This document shows, piece after piece, positions 22,893 to 35,104 of a DNA stretch of 64,000 nucleotides. The DNA is from Orobanche coerulescens (lineage: Eukaryota > Streptophyta > Magnoliopsida > Lamiales > Orobanchaceae), in the NCBI GenBank assembly GCA_033398695.1, contig CM065803.1, forward strand, positions 47,731,501 through 47,795,500, read 5' to 3'. The translations under genes and the position numbers were made by a program. The notes under the pieces are model-generated. The model was not told the origin of the DNA, made no database searches, and was given only the letters and a program-made list of their open reading frames with translations. Each line of letters starts with the position of its first letter. Position 1 is the stretch's first letter.

Positions 22893-25800
22893 TGTAACAC
22901 CCCCAATCCGCTCAGGGATATTACACGCCGTAGAACCTTTCCTCAAGGATCTACCAGGCTGGTAACAACATCGAACATCTCAACAATGCCTGTAAGGCTA
23001 AAATGACTCAGTAGACCGATTTGGTCTTTCAATAAATACATACAACTCAAACGCATTACATGCCCACGCAGAGGTCGAATACAACACACTCCCGTACAAC
23101 GGGAAAGAATACTGCAGCGGAAATAAAATACAACTAAACCGATGACATCGTACGGATCCTCGTGTGATTAATACCGTTCATCTTTCATCATCCTTCATGC
23201 CGACCCTGTGCTATGCTCCAAAACCTGAATGCAATACAGACATCCACCCCCCGAATACTTGGCGGTTAGCAAAACTCTACTGTTTTGTTAGTGCAAGAAC
23301 AAGTGCAAAAATACGAGCCATACAATACAAGTTCCAAGAACAATAATAATCAGGAATCCTCAAAGATTTAAACATAACGAAAATACTTCCTGAGGTAAGA
23401 GTATGGTAAAAACATTCCAAAACCGAAAGATCACCAATCAGGGAAACAATTTATAAAACAGTTTAAAATGCCATCGGGAGTTTTAATAGAAAACAATTTA
23501 GGATTTCAGAATCCTTCTCTTTCCAAAATCAACAGGGGTCACAGCCTAGAAGTTTCATTTTCACAAATAAATCCAACAACAATTCACATGGTCAGAGCCC
23601 ACATCAAGTGTCCTCAACGAACATAAAATCAACACAACATAATCACGTACAAGTATTGTCTAGGACCGGGACGAAGCCACAAATCCCACTCGAGGCCTCT
23701 AAGGACCCACCCGAGCTGGCCACAATCATAAAACAAATCACACACATGCATCGCCTAGGACCGGGACGAAGCCACAAATCCCACTCGAGGCCTCTAAGGA
23801 CCCTCCCGAGCTGGCTAGCTAAACAAATCACACACCATATCTCACGGTTAGATCAATCACTTGTTGCATCCTGGCCCCATGATCACAAGCCATGTGTCAC
23901 CGTAGATTATCTCAGGCTCTCATGGTTGGATCAATCACTTGTTGCATCCTGACCACATGATCACGTGCCATGTGTCACCGTAGACCTTCAGTCATATCCA
24001 CACATTCACACAAATAACATATCACATCAATAATATCCAAGTAATTTACATCAATGGAAACAAACACAATGCACGACGCCATGGTTGAATCACAATGCAC
24101 CGATATGAGATAATATATACATATATATTATCAAAGCACAACGACAACACCAAGTGTATTCATAGTAATTCACGTAACCATCCACGAACACAATGTCAAC
24201 AAAACTAATGCGTTTTGAAAGAGGGCCTTTAACAAGGCTAACCGAATCTTTGAAAATGAAATTCAAACGATCAAATAAACACAAGAAGACGATCACTAAT
24301 TATCATGTCCATAAAACAAGAATTGTATGGACAAGGTACTTGCCTCGAATAACCACAACGCGGAGAATCGACCGAAGTAGGTTGGCACGAACCGACTACG
24401 AACTCGCCGACTCCATCGAACGACAACCCGCAACAATAAACTACGAACGACAACAATAACAACGAAAATGAATTCCAAAGTACGACCCAAAGCCGCTGAA
24501 TTCAAGTAACAAACGATGAAAGTTCAAGGGTTTCCCCCAAAACGGCCAAGAACACGATTCGTCCCGTCAAAACACGAAAACGGAATTCCAAACCGAAATA
24601 TGGATATACAATTTATAGAATATATTTAACAACATCATTTAACAACAATCGATCCATCAAAAACGGATGGAAAACGAAATCAAGAACAAATCCCCCAAAA
24701 AATCGATTCGAAAGAAATCAAGAAATATACCTTGATTCGACGAAGAACAATGGATTAAATGATGTTAAACACATGAATAATACTAAGATTAATCATACCC
24801 ATCATGGATTAATCAACAATTTGGAACGAATCGGACAAAAACCCAAAATCCCCAAAATTTCTCAAAATAGGGTTCTAGGAAATCTCACTTTGATTCGCTG
24901 GATCAAAGGATGATATAGGATGATAAATCAGTGATATGAACTCAAGAACTTCGTGGATTTGTTGTTTAACAACATGGCTTCAAGATACCCAATGCTCCAA
25001 CTGTGGAAGAGAAAGAGAGAAATGGGAAAAATGACCGAAACTGGACTGCTCTGACACATTTATACTGGTGCAGCCTAGCGTGCGCTAGGCTGCCGAGCTA
25101 GCGTACGCTATCGGCCCGGGCCGCAATCCAGAGACTCCCTGGACTAGACTGCTCGGCCAGGTAGCGTGCGCAGCCTTACGGATGTAGCGCGTGCTACTTG
25201 CCGGTCGTGGCGTGCGCAGTGCCCAACAGTAGCGTACGCTACCTGCCGATCCACCCGAGTCCAGAACCTCACTGCCCCTACTGTCTCGGCCGACTAGCGC
25301 GCGCAGCTAACCGGCCGTAGCGTGCGCTGCCTCCCGGCCGTAGTACGCGCTACCTTCCGGCCATAGCGTGCGCTACGCCGGTTCTTGCCTCACCCGTCAG
25401 GTCAGTGCCCGCAACCGTCCGGCCAAGACTGCAACCGTCCTGGCCAAGACAGAACCGTCTGGCCAAGGTTCGACCACCAAGACTCGACGACTCGATTATC
25501 CGAAAACGCACGGAACGAACACGGCAAAACGCTCGTGGGCAACATCATAGACCCGAAATGAAATACCATGCAACAATTAATCACACGCGACCATGAAAAG
25601 GGCCAAGACAACAAATACGAATGCGGATACCCACAACTTTGGGTAAATTACAAAATGGCCCAAAACGCCCGAAAATCACGATACGTGATCGAATAACCAA
25701 ACCTAAGTTCATAACACGTCTAACAAAGTTAAACGGACTTAGGGGAAACTCGAAACAGCAGTTTCGAACGAGATCCGCAAGAATCGAACTCAAGTGCGGA

Positions 25801-25972
25801 AAAGTCGCTAAAAATTACGAAACTCAACAAAACGACACCGAAACGAACTCGGATGTCGAAAAGTGCAGAATTAAACATTCATAGAATGACGAAACGGTCA
25901 CAAGAGATCCGTTAAAACAGACTCTCGCCAAAAAAAAGAAAATTACCGGAAAACGAATTTGCGGATATTACA
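22893..25972 (-). repeat. 3' LTR of element B
   Basis: 3,080 bp from tgtaacacccccaatccg to gcggatattaca. It contains two tandem duplications (around 23654-23815, cctaggaccgggacgaagcc, and around 23844-23985, gatcaatcacttgttgcatc). On the minus strand a TATA-like agtataaatg lies at 25059-25068, with a palindrome array upstream at 25071-25390. ORFs inside it are also open in the 5' copy, but I regard them as LTR sequence, not genes. Confidence 0.8.
25071..25390. promoter_or_regulatory. TAGCGYRCGCTA palindrome array in the LTR of element B
   Basis: About a dozen copies of tagcgtgcgcta, tagcgtacgcta and close variants in 320 bp. It lies directly upstream (minus strand) of a TATA-like box. The same array lies at about 43930-44235 in the 5' LTR of B. 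The motif family is shared with element C. Confidence 0.6.
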
Positions 25973-27581
25973 TACTACCCTCCTTAAAAGAAGTTTCGTC
26001 CCGAAACTTAAAACAAGTAGGGAGGAGCAATATATCGCCAGGAAAACTCAATGAGATACACAAGAAACGCGTAACTTACACCCAACGGCGAAATATTACA
26101 AGCAACGCAAAGGAATATACGGCGTGAAAACGCGCTCCACGACGACCAACACAACGTCACCGGTAGAAATATAATAAAACCAACAAGTGACAAGCGTCAT
26201 CAAACAGATAATACAATCAAGTCGATTATCCGAACAATCCCAAAACACAAAGCACCTATCACAAGGAAACACGCACAATCAAGAAAACAGAAATAAACAC
26301 AACACGATCTACAAGGACAATCACAAACAATCCGGACTACGCCGAAATCCTCAAAACCACAATAGGAATATATGTGTCCTTTCGGAGCAGGGACGCAACC
26401 TCGATCCCCCAAATCTCTCAGTTACCGTTTCGCATTGCACGGCTCGGTGATCCATCTGGACACACCCGAAACAACAAACTAACGGTGAACGACGATTCTT
26501 CGCGGTACGAGATCAGGAAACAACAGTCAGACAACCCCGATCGAACAACAACGATCGATAAACAACGACTGAACAACAATGATAGGACAACAACGATCGA
26601 ACAACAACGGTCGAAAAAAACTCTGAAGTTCACAATTCAACTCAAGACATTAAAAGAGCTGGTAGAAACTGGAAGATATTACTTTCGAACAAGGTTCACA
26701 AGAATCGAACTGAACTCATAAAAGTCACAACGATAAATAGATTGATCCGAGACAAGGTCACAACCCGTTCGAACGATGAAACCGATATACGGAACAAGTT
26801 CAGAAAGTATCAACGAACACGAGCGAGTCGATAGACTAGAGAAAGAGAAAATGCAGAAGTCCAAAAACAATACGGTATTACATTCGACCTCTTATAAAAG
26901 AAGGTCGTCTCTGTAACTCCCAATAACGGAAAGAAGGCAACAACACAAAAGCAGTCGACGGAAACATTTCCCATGGGCCTCTTAGAGCCGATCCTGATAT
27001 CTGTACTGAAGTTCGCGCCCCAAAAGACTCGAAACCCAACTCGCAAAACTGGATCCTGTGTCTCTCGGGTCCACACTTGAAACGCGTTACCGACGAGAAG
27101 GACAATTGTACGTACATGCCCCGGCACACCACGGTTGAAACACCTCGGCTCGGCATACCAAATATACAAATGCTAGATACGATGGAACATAACATCACAA
27201 AACAACAAACCGGAGATGCCAACTTGGCATAACATATCAATACATACTAAAATCACATCAACCACGGCATCGTTCGACGATTACAACGGCCCGAACGATA
27301 ACCAACACATAATCACAAAACAGCATGAAACAATCATGCATTTACACAAGCACGCAAACTCAAGTTCCAACAGCTCGCACTAGTGCGATAACACACAAAG
27401 CATCACAAAGCGACAACATTCAATACTAACATCTCACCTCTCACAGAGGGCCAATCACAACAAATGCGTGGCAAACGACTCAACGTTCACGCCATCGATT
27501 TCATCATACTCGGGAGCTAACATTCTAACGACAATGTGAACACCACATATACATTCCCGGACCGCAAACAGGAATGATAGG
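25973..27581 (-). other. Internal region of element B, 3' part
   Basis: No coding sequence recognised. It begins with a purine tract and a gtttcgtcccgaaac segment that resembles the pol-LTR junction of elements C and E. A second LTR-edge-like site (minus strand tgtaataccg) lies at about 26885, with flanks resembling those at 25972. A low-complexity stretch of repeated caacaacgatcga units lies at 26540-26610. It ends at the atagg duplication of element D (27577-27581). Confidence 0.45.
27577..27581. repeat. Left target-site duplication of element D
   Basis: atagg, repeated at 40879-40883 after the right LTR of D. Confidence 0.85.
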
Positions 27582-28517
27582 TGTTGCTACCCAAAATTTT
27601 ATCCGAAGATAGATATTGTTGGAATGGATGGGTAGCAAACAAGTTTGCGAGAGCACGTCCGTGGGAATGGAAATAACACAAGATTTGCTGGGTTTGTTAG
27701 GCCCGGGCTTGAATGCTCCCGCGAGATGTTATTAATAAGAATACGTTTGAGTACAAATATTAATGTAAGAGTATAGTTACAAGGAATGCAAAGACCCTAT
27801 TTATCTAGCTGTTGAGTGCTTGCTGGAAGAACTAGAGTTGCTCTGAGTTCTTGCTCTTGTTTCTGCCGACCGTCTTAGGATTAAGAGGTTCCGAGAGAGA
27901 GAGAGATAAAAAGATGTCCGAAGTGTATAGTGTTGCCAAGAGTGAGAAAGCAGAAAAGCCAAGCCCTTTTCCAAGTGTAGGATGCCTTCTATTTATAGGA
28001 CTGGTCGTAGCTGGGCGATCGCGTTTCTTGTATTATAATAAGGGGGCGATCGTCTTACAGCACGTGGGTTGGTTGCCTTAGAATCCGCGGCATGGGCTGG
28101 CAGACAGCTGTGCGAGCCAATGAGAAGTTTGCACGCGTCCAGAGTCGTTGTCTCGGGCGGTCTCACTTTGCACCTTTCGGCGGGTCTGTCGGTAGGTGAG
28201 ATTGGTGACAGGCTGTAGTCAACGATCCATGTTATGCGGCGCCTTTTCTGGATCTGCATGTGAGTCTTTGTCCCGAGCTTCAGCCCTTGCCGACTAGACA
28301 TGCTGGCTTTGCATGGCATGAGGCGGTCGTCATTGGCCGGGCACCAGAGTCAATCGCCAGGTGCCAAGAGACGATCGCCTTAGATGTCGATCGCTCGGCA
28401 CTGGGACTCGACCTAGGACCTTCGATCGGAAAGTTTGCCTTGGTCTATATGACTTTGGCTCGGTCGCCCGATCTCTGTGTCGATTGCCTGTTGAGATGTA
28501 TAATTCTCGACACAATA
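27582..28517 (-). repeat. 3' LTR of element D
   Basis: 936 bp, tgttgctacccaaaatttta to ctcgacacaata. It matches the split 5' LTR over its whole length (931 bp without the insert). Its last bases read tattgtgtcgag on the minus strand, against tgttgtgtcgag in the other copy, so one edge base has changed. Confidence 0.85.
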
Positions 28518-29417
28518 ATTGTCCCCCAGCTTGCTCCGATGTTGAAGACATGGGGTGATGTGGTTCTTATTGGCGATCATTGAAGATAAAGACGGGCGAC
28601 TCGTTGAGCGGACTTTGTCTTGGATTTTGGGCGATCTGATCACTTTGTGAGCTATTTTCGATCTTGTACCTGTGATTTCTGATTTTGCCGATCCCTCGTG
28701 GAAAGCTGATTGTTTCGTCGTTGAGGAACTGTGCACGGTGGCTGAGTTCGATGGACCGATCTCCATAACCGTGTCTTGTGCGCGAGCGACATTCCAACTG
28801 TAGGTTTGTCTCGTGACTCATTTTATTGTGAGGGTCCTCCGCTAGGCTGCGCCCGCCTCGTATTTAAACGAAGGGCGTGCGGTCTCGGTCTGGAGGAGTC
28901 CTTGCGCGGGGCGTTGTCAGATTAATCGACTCTACATCCGCGGCTTGTTAGCACTTTTCTACCTCGGATAGCCATGTTAGATGGCAATCCTCGACGGTAT
29001 ACGTTGTGACGGGGATAGGAACGCGTTGCATTATCTGGGTCCACCAAGTTAGATGATGAACCTTTGAGGGCGGGCAAGTGTGTCCACTGATTTGTTTGGA
29101 GAGTCCTTCGGCTACGCCCGCCTCGTATTTAAACGAAGGGCGAGCGATCGCAGCCCAAAGGAACCTTGCATGGCCGAAGTTGTCGGTTCCATCGACTTCC
29201 AGGACCATGGCTGCACTCTTCTACCTCGGATCGTCAAGTTGGATGGCGATCCTCGACGGTATATGTTGTGCGGGGGAGGCGATCTCGTGCCTTAGTCCAT
29301 CATGTTAGATGATGAACTGTAGATGGCGAGCGAGTCCTCCAGTTTTGGAGATGTTGCTTGATAGTGGCGATCGGGTTGGAAGACTGGTGATCGTCGTTCG
29401 GTCGCCGATCGCGCTGC
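28518..29417 (-). other. Non-coding part of element D with a partial duplication
   Basis: No ORF recognised. Two segments occur twice: cgcctcgtatttaaacgaag (about 28855 and 29119) and the block around tacctcggatagccatgtt / gatcctcgacggtatatgtt (28959-29010 and 29222-29265). This implies a diverged tandem duplication with a period of about 264 bp. Confidence 0.5.
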
Positions 29418-30623
29418 TCATAGGTGAAAAAGTAACCTCTGCCTGGCCAAAAAGTCTGCGGCCTTGGCGCGGAAGATTGCGTAGGTCGGGGGGATGTCAT
29501 TCGTAAGGTGCCTGAACATAGGCGGAAGACCCTCGAAACCCCCTAGGACCGAGTAGAGGGCGATCTCGTCGCTTACGGGCTCACCGTTGAGGATGATCTC
29601 ATCTACCCGGTCGATGTAGTCTGCGTCAGACTCTTCTTCCCCTTGCCTGATTTTCATCATTCAGTGGGGACCTTCTGGTCGAGCGACCTTGGCGGCGAAG
29701 TACGACGTGAAGTCGCTCGCCAGCTGTTCAAAGGAACTGAAGGATCGCGGTGGTAATGAGATGTACCACCTATAGGCCAGGTCGCCCAGTGTTAACGGGA
29801 ACATACGGCACCTGGTCGCGTCTGATGCCCCACACCCGGTCATGTAGATCCGGAACTTGCTCAGGTGTTTGAGGAGGAGTGATCATTGGCTGCACGGGGG
29901 CGAGATCGATCTGGACCGCGAGTGGCTCGCTCAGCCCGGCGACCTTTCTCTTGGCGCCTACCCCAGGTCTAGGAGCGCCTTCATGTCATCGAGCTGGCGT
30001 TGCATCATGGCCATCGTCGTAGCTTGGTCGCTTGTGGTTTGGCTCTCGGAGCGGGAGCCGAGGCGATCGAGTACCGATCTCCTGACTCCGCGGGAGGTGA
30101 TGAGGTCGTCGCCGTCGATCTTGGTTCTTCGGCGAGGAGCCAGATGGTCGGCCTGCCTTCTGGGAGTTGGATATGTTAAACTCCTGGTGACGGATTCGGG
30201 CTCCGTCGTCTCGTGGCTGGGGCCGGACTGCCCCGGTCGCCATGATGGGTCGCTGCTTAGGCGGTTGAAAATGGAACCGTCCCGCCTCGCGAGTGCTTCT
30301 GCTCGTGAATCAGGGCTTCCTGACGGTCGCTCGTCAAGTAACCCCTTGAACTTCCGCTTGCCCGGGCGGCGGATGGCCGATGGGGTAATTCCGGGCGCGT
30401 TGATTGCTCTCTGTCGCTCCCTTAGGATGGCCATAGCCTCCTCGATTTGTTCCGTAGTTTGGAACTGGTCGATCGAAAGGCTGGGGCCATCCCTCGGGCA
30501 CGGGATCGAGAGTCTCGCGTCGCCGCGGCTACCCTCTGCCGTTGGCTGGGGCTTGGATTGAGCCGGAATAAGGCGTCCGGCGGATCGGAGAGTGGCTCCC
30601 TTCGATGAGTTGGCCGATGTCAT
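29418..30623 (-). pseudogene. gag of element D, interrupted by stops
   Basis: Gag forms the virus-like particle of LTR retrotransposons. From the ATG at 30623 a frame of 221 codons runs to a stop at 29958-29960; it is Arg/Ser/Pro-rich, low in hydrophobics and of unknown fold. The same frame then gives the retrotransposon gag core: CRMFPLTLGDLAYRWY and SFSSFEQLASDFTSYFAAK (about 29810-29680). After a TGA at 29661-29663 comes RQGEEESDADYIDRVDEII to the end at 29418. No zinc knuckle or protease follows. The core pattern (plTL.g.A..WY...SI.SF..L...F...F) is typical of Gypsy gag; the lineage is probably Tat/Athila-like, but that is a guess. Confidence 0.75.
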
Positions 30624-30751
30624 GACTCTGAAGGTTTTTCTCTGAAGAACAGTGAGTGTTTCTTCAGGTATATATTCCGGAGAACAGTGAGTGTTCTTCG
30701 AAACGGTCGGAATAAAAATGAAGGTTAAGATCCCCTTCCTCTAGCGCCAAT

Positions 30752-31615
30752 TGTTTCTACCCAAAATATTATCCGAAGATAGATATTGCTGGAATGGGTG
30801 GGCAGCAAACTAGTTTGCGAGAACACGTCTGTGGGAATAGAAATAATACAAGATTTGCTGGGTTTGTTAGGCCCGGGATTGAATGCTCTCGCGAGATGTT
30901 ATTAATAAGAATAGGTTTGAGTACAAATATTAATGTAAGAGTACAGTTACAAGGAATGCAAAGACCCTATTTATCTAGTTGTTGAGTGCATGCCGGAAGA
31001 ACTAGAGTTGCTCTGAGTTCTTGCTCTCGTTTCTGCCGTACGTCTTAGGATTAAGAGGTTCCGAGAGAGAGAGATAAAAAGATGTCCGAAGTTTATAGCG
31101 TTGCCAAGAGTGAGAAAGCAGAAAAGCCAAGCCCTTTTCCAAGTGCAGGATGCCTTCTAAGTATAGGACTGGCCGTAGCTGGGCGATCGCCTTTCTTGTA
31201 TTATAATAAGGGGGAGATCGTCTTACAGCACGTGGGTTGGTTGCCTTAGAATCCGCGGCATGGGCTGGCAGACAGCTGTGAGAGCCAATGAGAAGTTTGC
31301 ATGCGTCCAGAGTCGCTGTCTCGGGCGATCCCACTCACCTTTCAGTGGGTCTGTCGGTAGGTGAGATTGGTGACAGGCTGTAGTCAACGATCCATGTTCT
31401 GCGGCGCCTTTTCTGGATCTGCATGTGAGTCTTTGTCCCGAGCTTCGGCCCTTGCCGACTAGACATGCTGGCTTTGCGTGGCATGAGGCGGTCGTCATTG
31501 GCCGGGCACCAGAGTCGATCGCCAGGTGCCAAGAGATGATCGCCTTAGATGTTGATCGCTCGGCACTGGGACTCGACCTGGGACCTTCGATCGGCAAGAC
31601 TGCCTTGGTCTATAT
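30752..31615 (-). repeat. 5' LTR of element D, part 1 (before the element C insertion)
   Basis: Matches 27582-28450 from the LTR edge to cttggtctatat, where element C is inserted. The final tatat (31611-31615) is the left duplication of C; the LTR resumes at 40812. Confidence 0.85.
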
Positions 31616-31807
31616 TGTAATAATCGTACCTTTTATCGCTTATAATTATGAATACATGAACTTTGTAGTTTGGTTCGTAATTTTTTTCGAATATTGGTAT
31701 CATGTGTTTGATTCGAGATTGAGCCTGTATGTTGTGTTTCTTGTTAGTATTCCATTAATATCCGTTATCGTTGTGTCGAACCGCTTGTATCGCTTCTGCA
31801 ACCCAGG

Positions 31808-32400
31808 ATTAGCGTGCGCTGATTTATATAGGTAGCATACGCAACAGAAGTTGTAGGCTAGCGCGCGCTACTACAAGAAGTTACGCACGCTAACCTAAGA
31901 AGATGGGGCGATCCAGAGCACTTTGGATCGGGACTAAAAATCGAGCTAGCGCACGCTAAGGCATCATAGTAGCGCACGCTAGGGGAACAGGTAGCGCACG
32001 CCATTGTTGGGTGATAACGCGCGCTAAGTGACCCGGACACTAAAGACAGTGAGGTCTGGACTTTGGCCAGACCAACAGCTAACGTGCGCTAAGATGGTCG
32101 TTGCGTGCACTAACTCGTCGGTCGTAGCGCACGCTATTCGGTCGTAACGCACGCTACCGGTATGGACAGAAGGGTTTCTGAACAGGGCAGAAGGTCCTGG
32201 ACTTAGACTGGGCACCAGATAGCGCACGCTAAGGCGGGAGCTGCGCGCGCTAACTTGGCGGTACAGCGCACGCTAACTCGATTGAGTAGCGCATGCTGTC
32301 GGATGTGGTGCACACCAGCTCAGATGGGCAGAAGGGTCTGGGCTGCAGACCTAGGCCGATAGCGCACGCTATTCGGTAAGCGTTAGCTCGCGCTAGGGCG
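31808..32400. promoter_or_regulatory. AGCGCACGCT palindrome array upstream of the TATA box (element C, 5' LTR)
   Basis: I count about 18 copies of agcgcacgct-type motifs (variants with acgcg, cgtgc, cgcgc), such as gtagcgcacgctatt, ctagcgcgcgctac and ataacgcgcgctaag, at irregular 15-75 bp spacing. The array ends just before the TATA-like box. The 3' LTR has the same array at about 38880-39470. Confidence 0.65.
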
Positions 32401-32404
32401 CACT

Positions 32405-32414
32405 TATATAAATA
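32405..32414 (+). promoter_or_regulatory. TATA-like box of element C, 5' LTR
   Basis: tatataaata inside cacttatataaatacatg; repeated in the 3' LTR at about 39475-39484. Position in the LTR after a GC-rich array fits the U3/R border. Confidence 0.5.
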
Positions 32415-33973
32415 CATGTGTTGCGGTCAACACTTGTCATTTTTCATCTTCTCTCCTCTTCTTAGAGCTTCTAGACGACTCCAGGACTGTGTAGGCGAGG
32501 GTTTTGTCGGAGCACGGTTGAAACTCAAATCTTTTCAACTTCAAGTAGAGATCTATCAATCCTACATCATCTTCACCAAGGAATTGAGGTAATCTTTCCG
32601 TAGAACCCTAACTTTGGGAAAATTTGGGGGTTTTGGGGATCTCGTTTCTCCAACCGTTTTAGCTCCAAATTATGATGGATTGTAGTTGAAAATAGTTGCA
32701 TAAGTATGATTTCATGATTTCCGCAAGGTTTTTTGGATTGATTCCAAATCTTCTTTTGTAAATTGAGCAAAACCCATTATGCCCTCGTAGTGATCGATTA
32801 AATGGTCCTAAGGGTAGAACTTAGGATGGATTTTAGTGTTTTCCAACAAAATTGTAAATGATTAAGCCTCAATGTTTGTTAGGAGCGGGATTTGGAAGAT
32901 AGTTCGGACCGTAGCCATGTTCGTTGTTTGTTCCTTTGAGAGTAAGAAAGCCCAGGCAAGTACTTTATTGCATTAGTTTATGGCATGCATTTCTGTGATG
33001 GTTTAGAGAATGATGAGAGTTGAAAGGTTATTCTCGGGTACTCTCACTTGGGGATTGACTCGACGGGGTCACACGGGGACCTGGTGGCTTAGCGGCTGGA
33101 TCGGGTCACGAGAGATACTTTGAGTGGACATCCTCACCTGGGGATTGCTCGACGGGGCACACAGGGACTTGGTGGCTTGAGGGCCGGACCGGGTCGCGAG
33201 GATTGTGGGAGTGTTTTTACTGGTGATCGATATTGATATTCCGGAATATCGCGAATTGAACTGTTTTGGATTTTGAAATGATTTGGAAATGCCTGTGGAT
33301 TAAAATAATTGTAATACTGTACTTGCACTAGCGGTTGTGGCTAACCCCATTGTTGGGGTGGAATGTTTTGTACATTTCAGGTATTCTCGAGGACAGAGCC
33401 CCCATGTGGCGCACACGGAGTTGACAAGCACACTGGATGTTAGAGAGCTCGTATCAGTCGTTGTATTTGTGATGTTTGAGTCAGTTTTATATACTGTATT
33501 ATGGTTGGTTTTGAGTTGTACTTTGTCGTGTAATGTTTGCGTTCAGTGATTGATGTTGAAATATACTATTTTGGCCGCGGCCGAGGCCTAACTTGTGTTT
33601 TTTATCCTTTGTTGGACTGTTATGTCATGGTTATTATGTATTGGATTGTGGTTTAATCCTGTGTGTCGTCAGCCTGGCGGGACCTTTGTGTGTCCTGTGG
33701 CGTGTAATAACCCAAAGTGAAATTGGGGTGTTACATTTATGGTATCGGAGCCTAGGTTTTGGAAATACCTAGGCCTTTGGTCATTTGATTCTCAAGTCAT
33801 AAGAGTCGTATAAACTGATCGAGCTCAACACCGTGTGTTGCTGTCGAGCCGTGTGACTCATGGTGGTAAGACTCCTTAACTCTCTTGGTGCCTTGTCGCT
33901 TTCATAGTAGGGTAGATTTAAATTCCTTGGATTGTGAACTGTTCTGATAATTTTAATCCTTCTATATCTCAGT

Positions 33974-35104
33974 ATGTTGAGAGGCCGTGGTGGACGTGGC
34001 GGATGTGGACGCGGCAGAGGCCGTGGTCGTGGTACCGCTAACGAATCTTGCACACATTCTAATGATGCATCTGATTCGGCATCCCATACGGAGCCGAACA
34101 CCGCTTCTCTGAACCCGAGCGGTCAGCTAGATCCTACTGTAAGTCAAGAACCGTCGGCTGACACTAATGTGAATGCCGGCATAGCTGCTATACTCCAGCA
34201 GGTAGCACCACAATTAGTCAAGTTGAATGAATCCGGGCATCATGATCAACCGACAGATGAGAGTAAATGGCTTCAGGGAGTGATGAAAATGCAACCTCCT
34301 CGTTTTACTAGTGCGTCTGATACGTTGGGCTAGGAAGGATGGTTGTTTCAGTTTGGCAGGATTTTTGACGCCGTTGCGTGCCCCGAAGAGAGACGGGTCC
34401 CTATTGTACAGTATTTTCTTCACAAGGAGGCTGCGGATTGGTGGGAAGCTGCGAAACCTACGGATCGTGTAGCCACTTGGGCCGAGTTTAAAGCTGCGAT
34501 AGAGGAAGAGTATTGTCCTTGGCTTATTAAAGAAAAACGAATTGCAGATTTCTTTACGGCAACATCTCAAGATGTACCTGTCACCGAGGTCATTGTTACG
34601 TATAATCAGCAACTGAATCATGTTCGTGAGCAAGTAAGGACCGAAGCGGATAAAATCCGTTACTTTGATTTGAGAATGAAGCCCAGGATTCGTGAGGCTA
34701 TGGCGGGTTTCAGATGCGTTACGTTGAAGGAATATCAGGATCGTGCTTTGGCTATCGAGATGGTCATTTCTGCGTCAAGGTCGGGTACCGAGATGAAGAA
34801 GCCGAAGACGACCGGTGGCTTTTCAGGAAGTAAGAGTGGTGGATTTCACAAATCTCAAGCTTCTCACTCCGCTATCGGGAAATTTGTTCAGCAAGCCAGT
34901 AGTGCTCCGAGTTTATGATCGGGCCAGTCTTCTGCCTTTGGTAGAGGACAATGTTTCAATTGTAATCAAACAGGCCATCAGTGTCGAGAGTGTCCACTTC
35001 CTCCCGTTATTTGTTTCACATGCGGTCAAGCCGGTCATCGGGCGGCTCATTGCGAGGCTGCCACCAGAATTGTTAAACAGCAGAGTTCGGCACCAACTCC
35101 GGGT
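33974..35104 (+). pseudogene. gag of element C, two stops
   Basis: From the ATG at 33974 the frame starts with a Gly/Arg-rich stretch ([17 protein letters not shown]). It continues after a TAG at 34331-34333, where Trp is expected, into the retrotransposon gag core (EERRVPIVQYFLHKEAADWW, near 34390-34450). After a TGA at 34916-34918 (CGA expected) it gives two CCHC zinc knuckles, [14 protein letters not shown] and [14 protein letters not shown] (about 34951-35055), which bind RNA. All parts are in one frame, continuous with pol. Confidence 0.85.

Larger units (their letters stand above)
31616..33735 (+). repeat. 5' LTR of element C
   Basis: 2,120 bp. A palindrome array lies at about 31808-32400, then TATA-like tatataaata at 32405-32414. 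Two copies of a block with ctggggattg(a)ctcgacgggg and gggtc(a/g)cgag lie near 33045-33115 and 33135-33200. Short ORFs inside are not regarded as genes. Confidence 0.9.

Noticed and set aside
24193..24459. 88-codon ORF repeated at 43053-43319
   Set aside because: Inside the two LTRs of element B; an accidental open frame in non-coding LTR.
28260..28583. ORFs repeated at 28.3 kb and 31.4 kb
   Set aside because: They are in the two LTRs of element D and end differently because element C interrupts one copy.
29857..30561. 234-codon plus-strand ORF
   Set aside because: Exact antisense of the gag frame of element D in GC-rich sequence; a shadow ORF.
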